64,000 bases of DNA, from positions 34,377 through 98,376 of the forward strand of contig QCHB01000008.1 in the NCBI GenBank assembly GCA_003278095.1, read 5' to 3'. Made by a program: the position numbers and the translations under genes. The DNA comes from SAR116 cluster bacterium AG-390-L20 (lineage in GTDB: Bacteria > Pseudomonadota > Alphaproteobacteria > Puniceispirillales > Marisalimonadaceae). The notes beneath the pieces were generated by a model. It had not been told where the DNA came from. It made no database searches and saw nothing but the letters and a program-made list of their open reading frames with translations. Of this stretch, positions 18,085 to 26,707 are shown one piece after another (positions within the stretch are counted from its first letter, which is position 1; every line of letters starts with the position of its first letter).

Positions 18085-18170
18085 TTAATATCATTTTTAA
18101 AAGTCATAATTGCTTTTCAAGTTTTATTAATTACAATTAACATGTTTACAAACGTACTACAGTTAAAAAG

Positions 18171-19655
18171 ATGGCTTTTGAATTAAAAAAAATACTTTCT
18201 TCCCTCAATAATACAACGTCTGTGTTTGACGAAGGAACGGGCGAATTCAACACTATAGATGTTAATTTAGCCAAAAATAATCTCCAATTAACCGAAAGAT
18301 CATCTGAAAATGGATCAAAGAATATTCCTGCTATTACTTCATCAAAAAAAGATGCTATGGCAGTGGAAATTGATTCTTATCTAAAACATTTAATATTAAT
18401 GGCTAAAGACAAGCTCCTTAATAGGGAGAAAGCAATCGATGAACTTAGCCAAATACAATCTGAAGGATCACTAGAGTATATAACTGAAATCTATGAAAAT
18501 GGTAAAGCTGATCTAAATACTACTGCTAAAGATAGATATAATGATTTATTTACCGCCAGAAGAGATTGGATTTTAGGAGAAAAAGAACTCGCTGGTTTCA
18601 GAGAAGATCATAAGAGAAGAGGTCCAGCAAGATTTGACGATAATAACACAAAGAATTATGGGTGGATTTTTCTTATTACAATTATTGAAATTATTGCCAA
18701 TGCAGTTTTTTTAGGAGGGGCTCATAGAGATGGTCCTGCTGGTGTTTTTGCTGAAATATTGATGTTTGGCATTATAAATATTGGGTTTTCATTTATTCTA
18801 GGATTTTATATTTGGCGAGGATTTTATCACATAAGTTCTTTTAGAAACTCTGTGTCGGGTATTTTAGCGGTCCCAATATTATTCCTTATAGCATCTTTGA
18901 ATTTATTTTTAGCACATTACCGTGACAAGCTTGAAAGCTTAAATAAAGCTAATTTAGCTATTGATGAGATGAATGTCTTATTTATTGAGATTGGTAGTAA
19001 GGCAAGAGAGGCTTTTTTAAGTCATCCATTTTTTTTAGATGATTTTAAATCTTATTTATTAATGTTCATTGGTTTAATAGCATCAACTATCGCTATAATA
19101 AAAAGTTTTCAATTAGACGATCCATATCCCGGATACGGTAAAATTAGTAGAGAACAATCAAAGTTAGCAGATTCATATAACAAAAAGCAAACAAATGCTT
19201 TTGAAGATATGGATGATTTAGCTGATGATTTTTCAAATCAGATTAATGAGCAATTGAACGTTCTTAAAGGAAATGAAACAGCTATTATAACAAGACAACA
19301 GGATAAAAAACAGCTTCACGAAAAATATAATAATTGGCTTTCTTCAGTTCAGTCAGTAGGGGAGTCCTTGTACGCATTTTATCGTGAAGAAAACATAAAG
19401 GCTAGAAAAAGCAAAAAAGAACCAAAATCTTTTAAAATTGATTATTTAGTTTCAAATGACGCTAAGTCAAAACTAGGACCACAAAAAAGGATAGTCTCGA
19501 GTTATATGACTGCACAAAAAACATGTAAAAAATATGTGGATAGTCTTAATCGACAATCAGAAAAATACCAGAATATGTTTAAAGATATTGAAAACATGTC
19601 TCCAGATAAAGTGTTGGGTCAAGAGTATAAGCAGCCGACAGTATTTAAGAGTTAA
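18171..19655 (+). CDS. Membrane protein, first gene of a MotA-like/VWA-like operon
   Basis: A 494-residue protein of unknown family. A helical N-terminal cytoplasmic part (1-160) is followed by four predicted membrane helices (about 164-186, 193-217, 227-250 and 297-318) and a long helical C-terminal part (about 330-494) with coiled-coil-like heptads. It opens a tight five-gene run (gap of 2 bp to the next gene, then 0, -1 and -13 bp). Its role is probably structural in a membrane complex with the MotA-like and MotB-like products downstream. The start is the first ATG, preceded by AAAAAGATGG without a strong ribosome site. Confidence 0.72.
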   Translation: MAFELKKILSSLNNTTSVFDEGTGEFNTIDVNLAKNNLQLTERSSENGSKNIPAITSSKKDAMAVEIDSYLKHLILMAKDKLLNREKAIDELSQIQSEGSLEYITEIYENGKADLNTTAKDRYNDLFTARRDWILGEKELAGFREDHKRRGPARFDDNNTKNYGWIFLITIIEIIANAVFLGGAHRDGPAGVFAEILMFGIINIGFSFILGFYIWRGFYHISSFRNSVSGILAVPILFLIASLNLFLAHYRDKLESLNKANLAIDEMNVLFIEIGSKAREAFLSHPFFLDDFKSYLLMFIGLIASTIAIIKSFQLDDPYPGYGKISREQSKLADSYNKKQTNAFEDMDDLADDFSNQINEQLNVLKGNETAIITRQQDKKQLHEKYNNWLSSVQSVGESLYAFYREENIKARKSKKEPKSFKIDYLVSNDAKSKLGPQKRIVSSYMTAQKTCKKYVDSLNRQSEKYQNMFKDIENMSPDKVLGQEYKQPTVFKS

Positions 19656-19657
19656 AA

Positions 19658-20491
19658 ATGTCTAAAAGAAGAGACAGAAACACAAGAAAGAGAAGTTCCA
19701 ATTTCTCCTTTTCAAGTATTTTACCATGGTTTTTTGGAAGCTTGCTTATTGCCGGAATAGTCGGTTACATGATAATAAGGCCTCCAGCTGTAAACCAAAA
19801 AACTTTTTGTGATGAGAAAGGTAATATACCCGGTGTAACAGTCCTTTTAATAGATGTAAGTGACAAATTATCAAATAGTCAAAAAGCAAGACTTAATAAC
19901 GAACTTATTAACATAAGTAATACTTCTTCTAGTAGAACTGAAGCTGTTTTAAACAAGGGAGAGAAATTAGTAGTTTATTTTGTTGAACAAGAAGGAATCA
20001 AACCAAGCTTAGCTTTTTCAATGTGTCATCCGGGAGATATCTCAAAAAGAAGTCTCTTAGAGAAATTTTCAGAGGGTGAAAGTTTTGCCAAAAAGAAATG
20101 GGAGAAATTTTCAAAAGACACTACAACAGAAATAGATAATAAAATAAGTCAAACGTCTTCAATAGGCACATCTCCAATAATAGAAACCATACAATTTATA
20201 AGATCCAAAGAATTTCCACCACCAAGTTTGATTAATGAAAATTCAAATTATAATTTAATTATTTGGTCTGACATGATCCAAAACAGTGAAATATCTAATC
20301 ATTTTAAACAAATAAATGATTATAAAAAAGTTTTAAGAGAAAACCCTTTGGTATTAAATTCAATCAAAATTTCTATTTTTCAACTAATGTCCAAGAAATA
20401 TATAAAATACCAAACAAATAAACAATTAATGTGGTGGAGAAAAGTTTTTGCATCATCTAAAGCTAATTTGAAATTGTGGGAGCCATTGTAG
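19658..20491 (+). CDS. Membrane-anchored VWA-like domain protein
   Basis: A 277-residue protein. A basic N-terminus (residues 1-14) precedes one membrane helix (about 21-41), placing the rest in the periplasm. The domain starts with a VWA-like strand and loop, VTVLLIDVSDKLS (Asp66, Ser68), with a Thr at 171 in IGTSP and an Asp at 205 in LIIWSDM. These resemble the three parts of a metal-ion-dependent adhesion site, although the first motif is DxSxK rather than DxSxS. It may bind a ligand or partner in the periplasm. Second gene of the operon. Confidence 0.68.
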   Translation: MSKRRDRNTRKRSSNFSFSSILPWFFGSLLIAGIVGYMIIRPPAVNQKTFCDEKGNIPGVTVLLIDVSDKLSNSQKARLNNELINISNTSSSRTEAVLNKGEKLVVYFVEQEGIKPSLAFSMCHPGDISKRSLLEKFSEGESFAKKKWEKFSKDTTTEIDNKISQTSSIGTSPIIETIQFIRSKEFPPPSLINENSNYNLIIWSDMIQNSEISNHFKQINDYKKVLRENPLVLNSIKISIFQLMSKKYIKYQTNKQLMWWRKVFASSKANLKLWEPL

Positions 20492-21706
20492 ATGAAAGCA
20501 CCTTTTAAACGAAGAGCTCTTGGAGATGAAAACGATAAAATTGTATTTTTTCTTGCTTTCTTTGGTGGCATATTGGCTATATTAATTCTTCGCGGAATAA
20601 GTGATTTTATACTTGAGATTAAAGGCATAAGTCTTTTAGATACGCTTGCAATATTAACAGCGGTTGGAGTGATTTTTGCTTATGTTTGGTATGTAAATAG
20701 CTCGACAAATAGAAGTGGTGTATCAGTGGATAGAGCCTCTGATAATGTTTATTACTTAGGACTACTTTTTACATTAGCTTCATTAGCTTATTCTCTCATT
20801 AAATTATCAATGATGGACGGTATGTCTCAACAAGGAGTGGCTTCAGCCAAACAAGTTTTGACACTACTACCTGATTTTGGACTTGCGCTATTTTCTACTA
20901 TAGCAGGTATATTTGGAAGAATTTATCTTCAACAAATGAGAAACGATCCATTAGATGTTGAAACCGAGGCAAGAGAAGAGTTAGGTATAGCTATACGTCA
21001 GTTGAGAGAAACAATTGGTCAAGTTGTAACAAATTTAAATGGTTTATCGGCCCAAACAAATGTTACTCTTACTGAGCTTAATCAATCTGTTTCAAAAACT
21101 TTAGAGACCACAGCAAGTGAAAATACAGCTGTTGTTAGAACAGTGGCTGCAGATGTAGGTCAACTAAGTCTGAAATTAAAAGCACAAGTTGATGAGGTAA
21201 CTAATTTTACAACTCAGTCTACAAGTCAATTCAATGAAATTTTAGGGAATATGAAAGAACAGTTTAAGGGCTTTGAGGATATACCAAAAGTACTTGGAGA
21301 GAGATTTTCAACTCTTTCTGATGAACTTTCAAAATCTATAAATCAAATTAAAGAAGTTTCATTAAACCAAAATCAATTAACCACAGAATTACTTAGCTCG
21401 GTTACATCACTAAAGCTTGCATTTTCAGAAGAAGGTTTTGCAAAATTATCTAATATGATACCTGAATTTGAAAATAGATTTAACTTATTAAAAAAGAAGA
21501 TGACAGATAATGAAAAAGACATTGAAAAATCGATTGAAGTTATTCAAGAAAAATCAAAAGGTTTAGAAACTTCATCTGAAAAAATAGACGAATTTGGAAA
21601 AAAAATTGAAGCTTCTGCTCAGTCTGTTGACGATGCAAATTCACAATATGTTGATGAGCTTAGTAAGGCAGCTAATATTCTTCGATCTAAAACAAACAAT
21701 CAGTAA
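20492..21706 (+). CDS. MotA/TolQ/ExbB-like proton channel protein with long helical tail
   Basis: A 404-residue protein with four membrane helices (about 17-36, 48-68, 86-106 and 122-147). The last one, LLPDFGLALFSTIAGIFGR, resembles the conserved third helix of ExbB/TolQ/MotA proton channels. About 250 residues of helical, Ser/Thr/Gln-rich tail follow and look like a cytoplasmic coiled coil, a layout similar to ZorA of Zorya defence systems. It starts exactly after the previous stop and overlaps the next gene by one base. It should form the stator/channel part of a proton-driven complex with the 21706 product. Confidence 0.74.
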   Translation: MKAPFKRRALGDENDKIVFFLAFFGGILAILILRGISDFILEIKGISLLDTLAILTAVGVIFAYVWYVNSSTNRSGVSVDRASDNVYYLGLLFTLASLAYSLIKLSMMDGMSQQGVASAKQVLTLLPDFGLALFSTIAGIFGRIYLQQMRNDPLDVETEAREELGIAIRQLRETIGQVVTNLNGLSAQTNVTLTELNQSVSKTLETTASENTAVVRTVAADVGQLSLKLKAQVDEVTNFTTQSTSQFNEILGNMKEQFKGFEDIPKVLGERFSTLSDELSKSINQIKEVSLNQNQLTTELLSSVTSLKLAFSEEGFAKLSNMIPEFENRFNLLKKKMTDNEKDIEKSIEVIQEKSKGLETSSEKIDEFGKKIEASAQSVDDANSQYVDELSKAANILRSKTNNQ

Positions 21707-22722
21707 TGGCAAAATCTTACGAAAATTTTGATAAACCTTACAGAAGAGGTTTGATACTTGGACTGTCTTTAGCCGAGTTATTTTTAATATTGTTATTTTT
21801 GTTACTCCTTGTTTCTATGGGCATATCATCAGCATTAGAAGAAGAAAAAAAGGTAGTTGAAGAAAAACTAGAACAAGTTCAAAAAGAAAATGAGAACCTA
21901 AAAGACAAACTAAATACAATGGAAGACATATTAGGTGAAGTTATCACTGTTGAAGAATTAAGAAGATTGGTTGCGAATGATGCAGAAAGAAAAAAAATAT
22001 TAAGAAAAAATGAGGAACTTAATGAACAAATTAAAGAACTTACAGACAGCTTGTCTGAATTTGAAGACATAAGAGATATAATAGACAAGGAAAATATTGA
22101 TGAACAACAACTAAAAGATTTAATAAAAAATAATAAAAAATTAGTCGAAGTACTTAATGAAAAAAAACAATTAGAAAAAAAGTTAAACGATCTTTCCAAA
22201 GAGTTAAAAGAAATTGAAAGTGAGCTAGCAAGTGAAAAAATACAGAAGGACATATTAAAAGACAAATTTGCTCAAGTTAGTGAACAACTTGATAGACTTG
22301 TAGATAAAGGTAGGGCACCACCTTGTTGGTATATAGTGGTAGATGATAAATCAGAACCAACGGGAAAAAGACAAAAAGATGTAAAAATATTTGATGTTAA
22401 AATTGAAAATGATGGATTTATAGTCAGACCACATAATAACAATTTTATTAGTCAGAAAATAAATAAAGGTAACACCAAAGCATTACCGAAGTTTAGTCCT
22501 AGTGATTTTAATGTAAAACTAAGTACAAATTCATTTATTAGTAAATTTAAAAATTTTTATGACGTTGGCACAAATAAATTAATCCATCCTTACAAATGTG
22601 TTTTTATGGTTGATGTATATGACGCCACATCAATAAATAATAAGATTGGTTACAAAAGAAATTTGAAAACAATTGAAAGATTTTTCATGAAATACGAGGA
22701 AAGTGGTAAATGGAAGGATTAA
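21706..22722 (+). CDS. MotB/ExbD-like single-pass protein with coiled coil and unknown C-terminal domain
   Basis: A 338-residue protein. A basic N-terminus leads to one membrane helix (about 15-40) with an acidic residue at its start (Glu24 in LSLAELFLILLF), where MotB/ExbD proteins carry the proton-binding Asp. A long coiled coil (about 43-198, mostly Glu/Lys) follows, then a compact domain starting PPCWYIVVDD (about 205-338). No OmpA-like peptidoglycan-binding motif is seen. Gene order (channel gene then this) matches motA-motB and zorA-zorB. Partner of the 20492 product. Confidence 0.72.
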   Translation: MAKSYENFDKPYRRGLILGLSLAELFLILLFLLLLVSMGISSALEEEKKVVEEKLEQVQKENENLKDKLNTMEDILGEVITVEELRRLVANDAERKKILRKNEELNEQIKELTDSLSEFEDIRDIIDKENIDEQQLKDLIKNNKKLVEVLNEKKQLEKKLNDLSKELKEIESELASEKIQKDILKDKFAQVSEQLDRLVDKGRAPPCWYIVVDDKSEPTGKRQKDVKIFDVKIENDGFIVRPHNNNFISQKINKGNTKALPKFSPSDFNVKLSTNSFISKFKNFYDVGTNKLIHPYKCVFMVDVYDATSINNKIGYKRNLKTIERFFMKYEESGKWKD

Positions 22723-22949
22723 GTCTTCAATCTCGTATGGCTAGAATGAAGCTTAATACAACACTTAAGCTTTTAAAAAGCTCGTCAATAAGAACAGCAG
22801 AAAAAATTCAAGTTAATAAAAAAAGTACTATTATTGAACAAAGTAAAACACCATGGATATGTGTTTTAGTATTTTTTTCAATAATATTTACATTTGGCGT
22901 AGTAAGTTTACTAGGTTTACACCTGCAGATATTAAATTTTATTGGCTAA
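22710..22949 (+). CDS. Small membrane protein closing the MotA-like operon
   Basis: A 79-residue protein with a basic helical first half and one membrane helix (about residues 49-72). It overlaps the previous gene by 13 bases, so translation is probably coupled. It reads 11 bases into the end of the convergent 22939 gene. Unknown function, probably an accessory subunit. Confidence 0.6.
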   Translation: MEGLSLQSRMARMKLNTTLKLLKSSSIRTAEKIQVNKKSTIIEQSKTPWICVLVFFSIIFTFGVVSLLGLHLQILNFIG

Positions 22950-23277
22950 TTGAACATTCATAATCATACCAATCATTTTCACTAGTTATCAGATGATGGC
23001 TTTTTATTTTTAATTCGCCAGATAGCTTATTATATGATTTTTTGAATGTATATTCATATATGATATAATCTCCTGCAGAGTGCCAGAAAGTATAATTATC
23101 TTTAGTCCAATATTTTTTTGGATTACTGTTTCCAATAGTAATTGTTTTATTTTTATTATTAAACATTATAAAAAATTGATTAATTTTTCCATTACAGAAA
23201 TACTTGGCTGTAAACGCATTTGCTTTAGTAATTATAAAAATACAAGCTAAAATAGATATTATTAATTTACTAATCAT
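22939..23277 (-). CDS. Small secreted hypothetical protein
   Basis: A 112-residue protein with a clear signal peptide (residues 1-21, ending KANA) and a mature part with aromatic-rich strands and two cysteines (YFCNG near the start, YECSI at the end) that could form a disulfide. I know of similar small exported proteins in AT-rich marine Alphaproteobacteria but cannot name a family. Confidence 0.6.
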   Translation of the reverse strand: MISKLIISILACIFIITKANAFTAKYFCNGKINQFFIMFNNKNKTITIGNSNPKKYWTKDNYTFWHSAGDYIIYEYTFKKSYNKLSGELKIKSHHLITSENDWYDYECSISQ

Positions 23278-23326
23278 TTATATCTTTTTCGTAAAATTAA
23301 CATAAAACTTTATATTAAGAGCTAAT

Positions 23327-23845
23327 TTATAGGAAAATCAAAAACACATAAAAACTATTCATAATGATTACACCAACTTTTCCAGATGGTCTTATTTTAT
23401 CAAAATATATTTCGTCACCTGTACTCTTACTATTAACCATAAACCATCCAAGAGGTCCAAAGCATCCACCAAAAAAAATACCCATTAGAAAACCTACTAA
23501 TATTTCAAATAAGTTGTATTTATAATGCATACTTTCCAATGGTATTTTAATAAAATAAATAATTAATGCTAAAAAAAATATACCCCCATAAATAAGGCTG
23601 CATACAAAACAGACTATAATTGGAAAAAGTATGATAAAGGGAAATTCATTAAAAAAATTATTATCAACTAACCATGTTAGGTTTGTTAAATTAGCATCAG
23701 GATAGGTTAACAACTGATAAAACCAAACTAACCATTGAATTATTCCTATTACTAGTAAAATATTTACAAAGCTGTTTTCGCTTGTGCAATCATCAAATAC
23801 CTGAATCAATATATTTTTCAGTAAATCCTCCAAAAAAATTGACAT
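23327..23845 (-). CDS. Hypothetical integral membrane protein divergent from the NrtR-like gene
   Basis: A 172-residue protein with about four membrane helices (near residues 25-45, 68-98, 112-133 and 157-172) and a glycine-rich loop (FLMGIFFGGCFGPLG). It starts two bases from the first operator-like palindrome, so the Nudix-type regulator may control it. No family recognised. Confidence 0.58.
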   Translation of the reverse strand: MSIFLEDLLKNILIQVFDDCTSENSFVNILLVIGIIQWLVWFYQLLTYPDANLTNLTWLVDNNFFNEFPFIILFPIIVCFVCSLIYGGIFFLALIIYFIKIPLESMHYKYNLFEILVGFLMGIFFGGCFGPLGWFMVNSKSTGDEIYFDKIRPSGKVGVIIMNSFYVFLIFL

Positions 23846-23847
23846 GC

Positions 23848-23868
23848 TTAGTGTATTATTTATACTAA
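23848..23868. promoter_or_regulatory. Operator-like palindrome 1 (putative NrtR site)
   Basis: TTAGTGTA, five bases, TATACTAA: a 21-base inverted repeat with seven of eight arm positions paired. Its centre is 41 bases from that of palindrome 2, close to four helical turns, and both sit in the gap between the 23845 membrane gene and the Nudix-type regulator. Confidence 0.6.
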
Positions 23869-23888
23869 GATAGTCTAAATGTCAATAG

Positions 23889-23909
23889 TTAGTTTATTAT
23901 ACACACTAA
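23889..23909. promoter_or_regulatory. Operator-like palindrome 2 (putative NrtR site)
   Basis: TTAGTTTA, five bases, CACACTAA: the same outer arms TTAGT/ACTAA as palindrome 1 with slightly changed inner bases. It ends ten bases before the regulator's ATG, overlapping where the promoter would be, which suits autorepression. Confidence 0.6.
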
Positions 23910-23919
23910 GGTAGGGGTA

Positions 23920-24582
23920 ATGGCTTTTTTTGAATCGGAGTTCTGGCATCCATCTGTAGCAACGGACATAGTACTATTCACTATTAGAAACAAAAAATTG
24001 TGCATATTGTTAGTTAAAAGAAAAGATAATAATAGGTGGGCAATACCCGGAGGATTTTTAACTAAAGGTGAAACCCTTAAGGAATGTGCAGTTAGAGAAT
24101 TAAGAGAAGAAACTGGTATTGAAGTTCCCTTCTTAAGACAATTTGAAAATTTTAGTAACCCAAATAGAGATACTAGAAAACATCAAGTTATTTCTGTAGC
24201 ATTTATTGGAATTCATCCCTCAGGTAAGTTAAAATTAAAAGCAGATACTGATGTTTCAGATGTAGATTGGTTTTTTTATGACAAAATACCCGAATTAGCT
24301 TTTGACCATAATGAAATTTGTATTAAGGCAAGAGATAAACTAAATTCACTGTTGAATGAAAATGCAGAGCTACTTTTTCCTTTTTTAGATAAAGAATTTA
24401 CATTAACTGAGCTCCAAGAAACATTAATGTGTATTACTACTCAGCCGTCTAGTTTAAAAGAGAAAAGAAATTTTAGAAAATGGGTTTTTGAATATGCCTC
24501 TGGTAAAGGACTAGTAATAGAAACAGGCAATATAAGAAAAGGTAATCATAGACCAGCAAAATTATACAGTAAGAATATTTAG
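23920..24582 (+). CDS. NrtR-type Nudix domain transcriptional regulator
   Basis: A 220-residue protein. The N-terminal Nudix domain (about 1-145) has the complete Nudix box GX5EX7REUXEEXGU, starting GGFLTKGE and ending REETGI. The C-terminal part (about 150-220) has the winged-helix pattern of NrtR (FTLTELQETLMCI, then KRNFRKWVFE, then NRPAK-like end HRPAKLY). NrtR proteins sense ADP-ribose/NAD metabolites and repress NAD salvage genes. Many lose Nudix catalysis, but here the box is intact, so hydrolysis of ADP-ribose is possible. It abuts the ADP-ribosylglycohydrolase gene without a gap, which fits ADP-ribose as signal. Confidence 0.82.
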   Translation: MAFFESEFWHPSVATDIVLFTIRNKKLCILLVKRKDNNRWAIPGGFLTKGETLKECAVRELREETGIEVPFLRQFENFSNPNRDTRKHQVISVAFIGIHPSGKLKLKADTDVSDVDWFFYDKIPELAFDHNEICIKARDKLNSLLNENAELLFPFLDKEFTLTELQETLMCITTQPSSLKEKRNFRKWVFEYASGKGLVIETGNIRKGNHRPAKLYSKNI

Positions 24583-25452
24583 ATGGATTTAGATAATAAA
24601 TTAGGGCTATTTCTCGGATTAGCTATTGGTGATGCGTTAGGTGCTCCATTAGAATTTCAAGAAGCAAATGAACCAAATGAGTATTTAAAAAAATATACTA
24701 CTGGAGGTCCACACAAAGTAAGTATTGGTGAGTGGACAGACGACACTAGTATGGCATTTGCAATGGCAACATCTTTGATTGAAAAAAAATATTTTGATGC
24801 TGATGATATAATGAATAATTTTTGTTTGTGGTATCAAAGAGGTGAGTTTTGTACAAAAGATAAGTGCTTTGATATTGGCAATACTGTTTATGATGCATTG
24901 AGTAGCTACTCTGATAGTATAAAATATAACCAATTTCATCAACCTTACAGGGGTAGAACTGAAGTAAACACTTCGGGAAATGGTGCCCTTATGAGAATAG
25001 CACCTGTAATTATTGTAGCTAAAAATAGAGATGAAGCTGTAAGATTAGCAATTCAACAAACTCTGTTAACTCACGGTAGTGAATTATGTGTTAAATATTC
25101 AGTAATGTTTGCAGAAGAGCTTTATTACGGAAAAGAATTAACATCTTATTCTAAATATAAGTTACCAAAAACAATTGATAGGAAAGATGTTATGTCAGGA
25201 GGTTTTGTAAAGGAAACTTATGAAGCTGCTTGGTGGGCTTTTTCTAACAGTAACAGTTTTGAGGAATGTATTATAAAGGCAGTAAATAGGGGTCATGATG
25301 CAGATACAACTGGTGCTGTTGCAGGTATGCTTGCAGGAAGGCACTATGGTTTGTCTAGAATACCAGATCATTTTAAAGACGATTTGATGATGTATGATGA
25401 TCTTTACGATACTGCATTGAAATTATCTGAATTAGATTTTCAGAGTTTTTAA
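24583..25452 (+). CDS. ADP-ribosylglycohydrolase family protein (DraG-like)
   Basis: A 289-residue enzyme with all standard motifs: GLAIGDALGAPLEF at the start, EWTDDTSM (metal-binding Thr-Asp-Asp), SGNGALMRIAP, LTHG, and the C-terminal NRGHDADTTGAVAG metal site. It should bind two Mg2+ and remove ADP-ribose from proteins or hydrolyse ADP-ribosylated small molecules. It is the second gene of the operon with the NrtR-type regulator. Contrast the divergent relatives at 17420 and 31959, which lack these metal residues. From 25453 to 25623 no gene is seen. Confidence 0.88.
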   Translation: MDLDNKLGLFLGLAIGDALGAPLEFQEANEPNEYLKKYTTGGPHKVSIGEWTDDTSMAFAMATSLIEKKYFDADDIMNNFCLWYQRGEFCTKDKCFDIGNTVYDALSSYSDSIKYNQFHQPYRGRTEVNTSGNGALMRIAPVIIVAKNRDEAVRLAIQQTLLTHGSELCVKYSVMFAEELYYGKELTSYSKYKLPKTIDRKDVMSGGFVKETYEAAWWAFSNSNSFEECIIKAVNRGHDADTTGAVAGMLAGRHYGLSRIPDHFKDDLMMYDDLYDTALKLSELDFQSF

Positions 25453-25623
25453 CGTTCACTTTAACTTTTTGATAATCATTTTATCTATATGTAAAATCGT
25501 TATCTATATCTTCAATTATACTAATTTTTTCAGATAGTAGGTTATTTAGCTCATTTTCTTTTGATGAAAGTGGTTGATACTGAGCATTGATGGTTTGAAT
25601 TTTTTAAAGAAAAGCTCAATTTA

Positions 25624-25842
25624 TTAGTTTCCAAAAATCCAATTAACTAACTTGGCTAATACCCAAGTAAAAAATAAGCAGCCAGCTCCAAATCCAATCA
25701 TTAAATTATCATTAGAATTATATCCCCCTATGAGAATAGCAGCAGAAATAACTATGCCTACAGACCAAATAATAGTCATACTAAAACGTCGAAATATTTC
25801 TATTAGCCTATCCATCATATACCAAATATTACCAATCCACAT
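25624..25842 (-). CDS. Small two-helix membrane protein
   Basis: A 72-residue protein with two hydrophobic helices (about residues 22-41 and 49-68) separated by a short GGYNSNDN turn. An internal ATG pair at codons 9-10 is an alternative start; neither has a strong ribosome site. Unknown function. Confidence 0.48.
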   Translation of the reverse strand: MWIGNIWYMMDRLIEIFRRFSMTIIWSVGIVISAAILIGGYNSNDNLMIGFGAGCLFFTWVLAKLVNWIFGN

Positions 25843-25967
25843 TTTAATTTACTTTTTTACTATATCATGAAACTTAATTAAACTTAAAACAAGAGACTAA
25901 AAAGATGAGGAATTTCTTTATCTACAAACTGTATTAAAGGGCCAATTTATAAATATTATTATAATGT

Positions 25968-25996
25968 TTGACATACATAATAATATATATTAATGT
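25968..25996 (+). promoter_or_regulatory. Probable sigma-70 promoter of the 26030 operon
   Basis: A perfect TTGACA at 25968-25973 is followed 11-17 bases on by AT-only sequence with several possible -10 hexamers (TATATT, TATTAA, TAATGT). It ends 34 bases before the ATG of the next gene, which has TAGGAG as ribosome site. The exact -10 is uncertain. Confidence 0.5.
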
Positions 25997-26029
25997 AGCG
26001 AACAATTAATTTAAATTTAGGAGTTCGCT

Positions 26030-26707
26030 ATGTCTTATAAAGTAGAAAAATTATTTAAAGTAGATAAAGAATCATTTGAGCAGTATGATTTTAAGGAGGA
26101 AGATAAATATTTCTTTTTCAGCGATATTGGTGTTGTGTCTTCACATTCTTTCTTGGGATTAATCAAAAAACTATTTAAATATAAAAAAACTCAGGGTGGA
26201 CTACCTTTTGTTTTTTTTGTTTATGAGAAGTTACCCTATACACCACTAGATTTGTTAGAGTTTAAATCGGCAATGTATTTACACTCTAATAGAAATAAAA
26301 TTTGTCTAGAAAAATGGGCGAAGCTATTAACAATTGATTTATATAATCGCGATGTTATTTCTTCACACACATATAGAGAATTTTTTATTCCTTCAATGAC
26401 GGGGGCAGGTTTAGAAAAGTTCTATTTCCGTGGAAAAAATTATGAACAATTAGTTCGAAGTTTTGCTTTTCATTACAGACGAAGAGTTATTGCTAGTGAT
26501 CATCTAGCTATTACCAAGAAAACTGGCTATGAGTTTGCTAAATATTTTTATGATATGTGTATTAAAATTTTTGGAATGAATTTATTTAATAAATATGATT
26601 GGCATAGGTTTTTTGATGGAGGTGAAAATTTCTTTTTTAAATTTACTGATCAAAGAAATGTTTTCAGCAATAGTAGATATTATAAAAGGAGAGAGTTAGT
26701 TGCTTAA
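26030..26707 (+). CDS. Hypothetical protein, first gene of an unknown/MerR-like/HNH operon
   Basis: A 225-residue soluble protein, rich in Phe, Tyr and Lys. No family recognised. A basic-aromatic middle (YREFFIPSMTGAG, then FHYRRRVIASDH) could be a nucleic-acid-binding surface, but this is a guess. A strong promoter-like TTGACA and TAGGAG ribosome site precede it. Its last eight bases overlap the next gene. Confidence 0.62.
   Translation: MSYKVEKLFKVDKESFEQYDFKEEDKYFFFSDIGVVSSHSFLGLIKKLFKYKKTQGGLPFVFFVYEKLPYTPLDLLEFKSAMYLHSNRNKICLEKWAKLLTIDLYNRDVISSHTYREFFIPSMTGAGLEKFYFRGKNYEQLVRSFAFHYRRRVIASDHLAITKKTGYEFAKYFYDMCIKIFGMNLFNKYDWHRFFDGGENFFFKFTDQRNVFSNSRYYKRRELVA

Noticed and set aside
21879..22265. 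Ser/Phe-rich frame opposite the coiled-coil gene
   Set aside because: It is the antisense shadow of Glu/Lys-rich coiled-coil codons, which gives long Ser/Phe/Leu frames by chance.
18171..22949. Calling the operon Zorya
   Set aside because: Only the channel/stalk layout is Zorya-like; the stalk lacks an OmpA-like domain and there is no ZorC, ZorD or ZorE effector. Named as MotA-like only.
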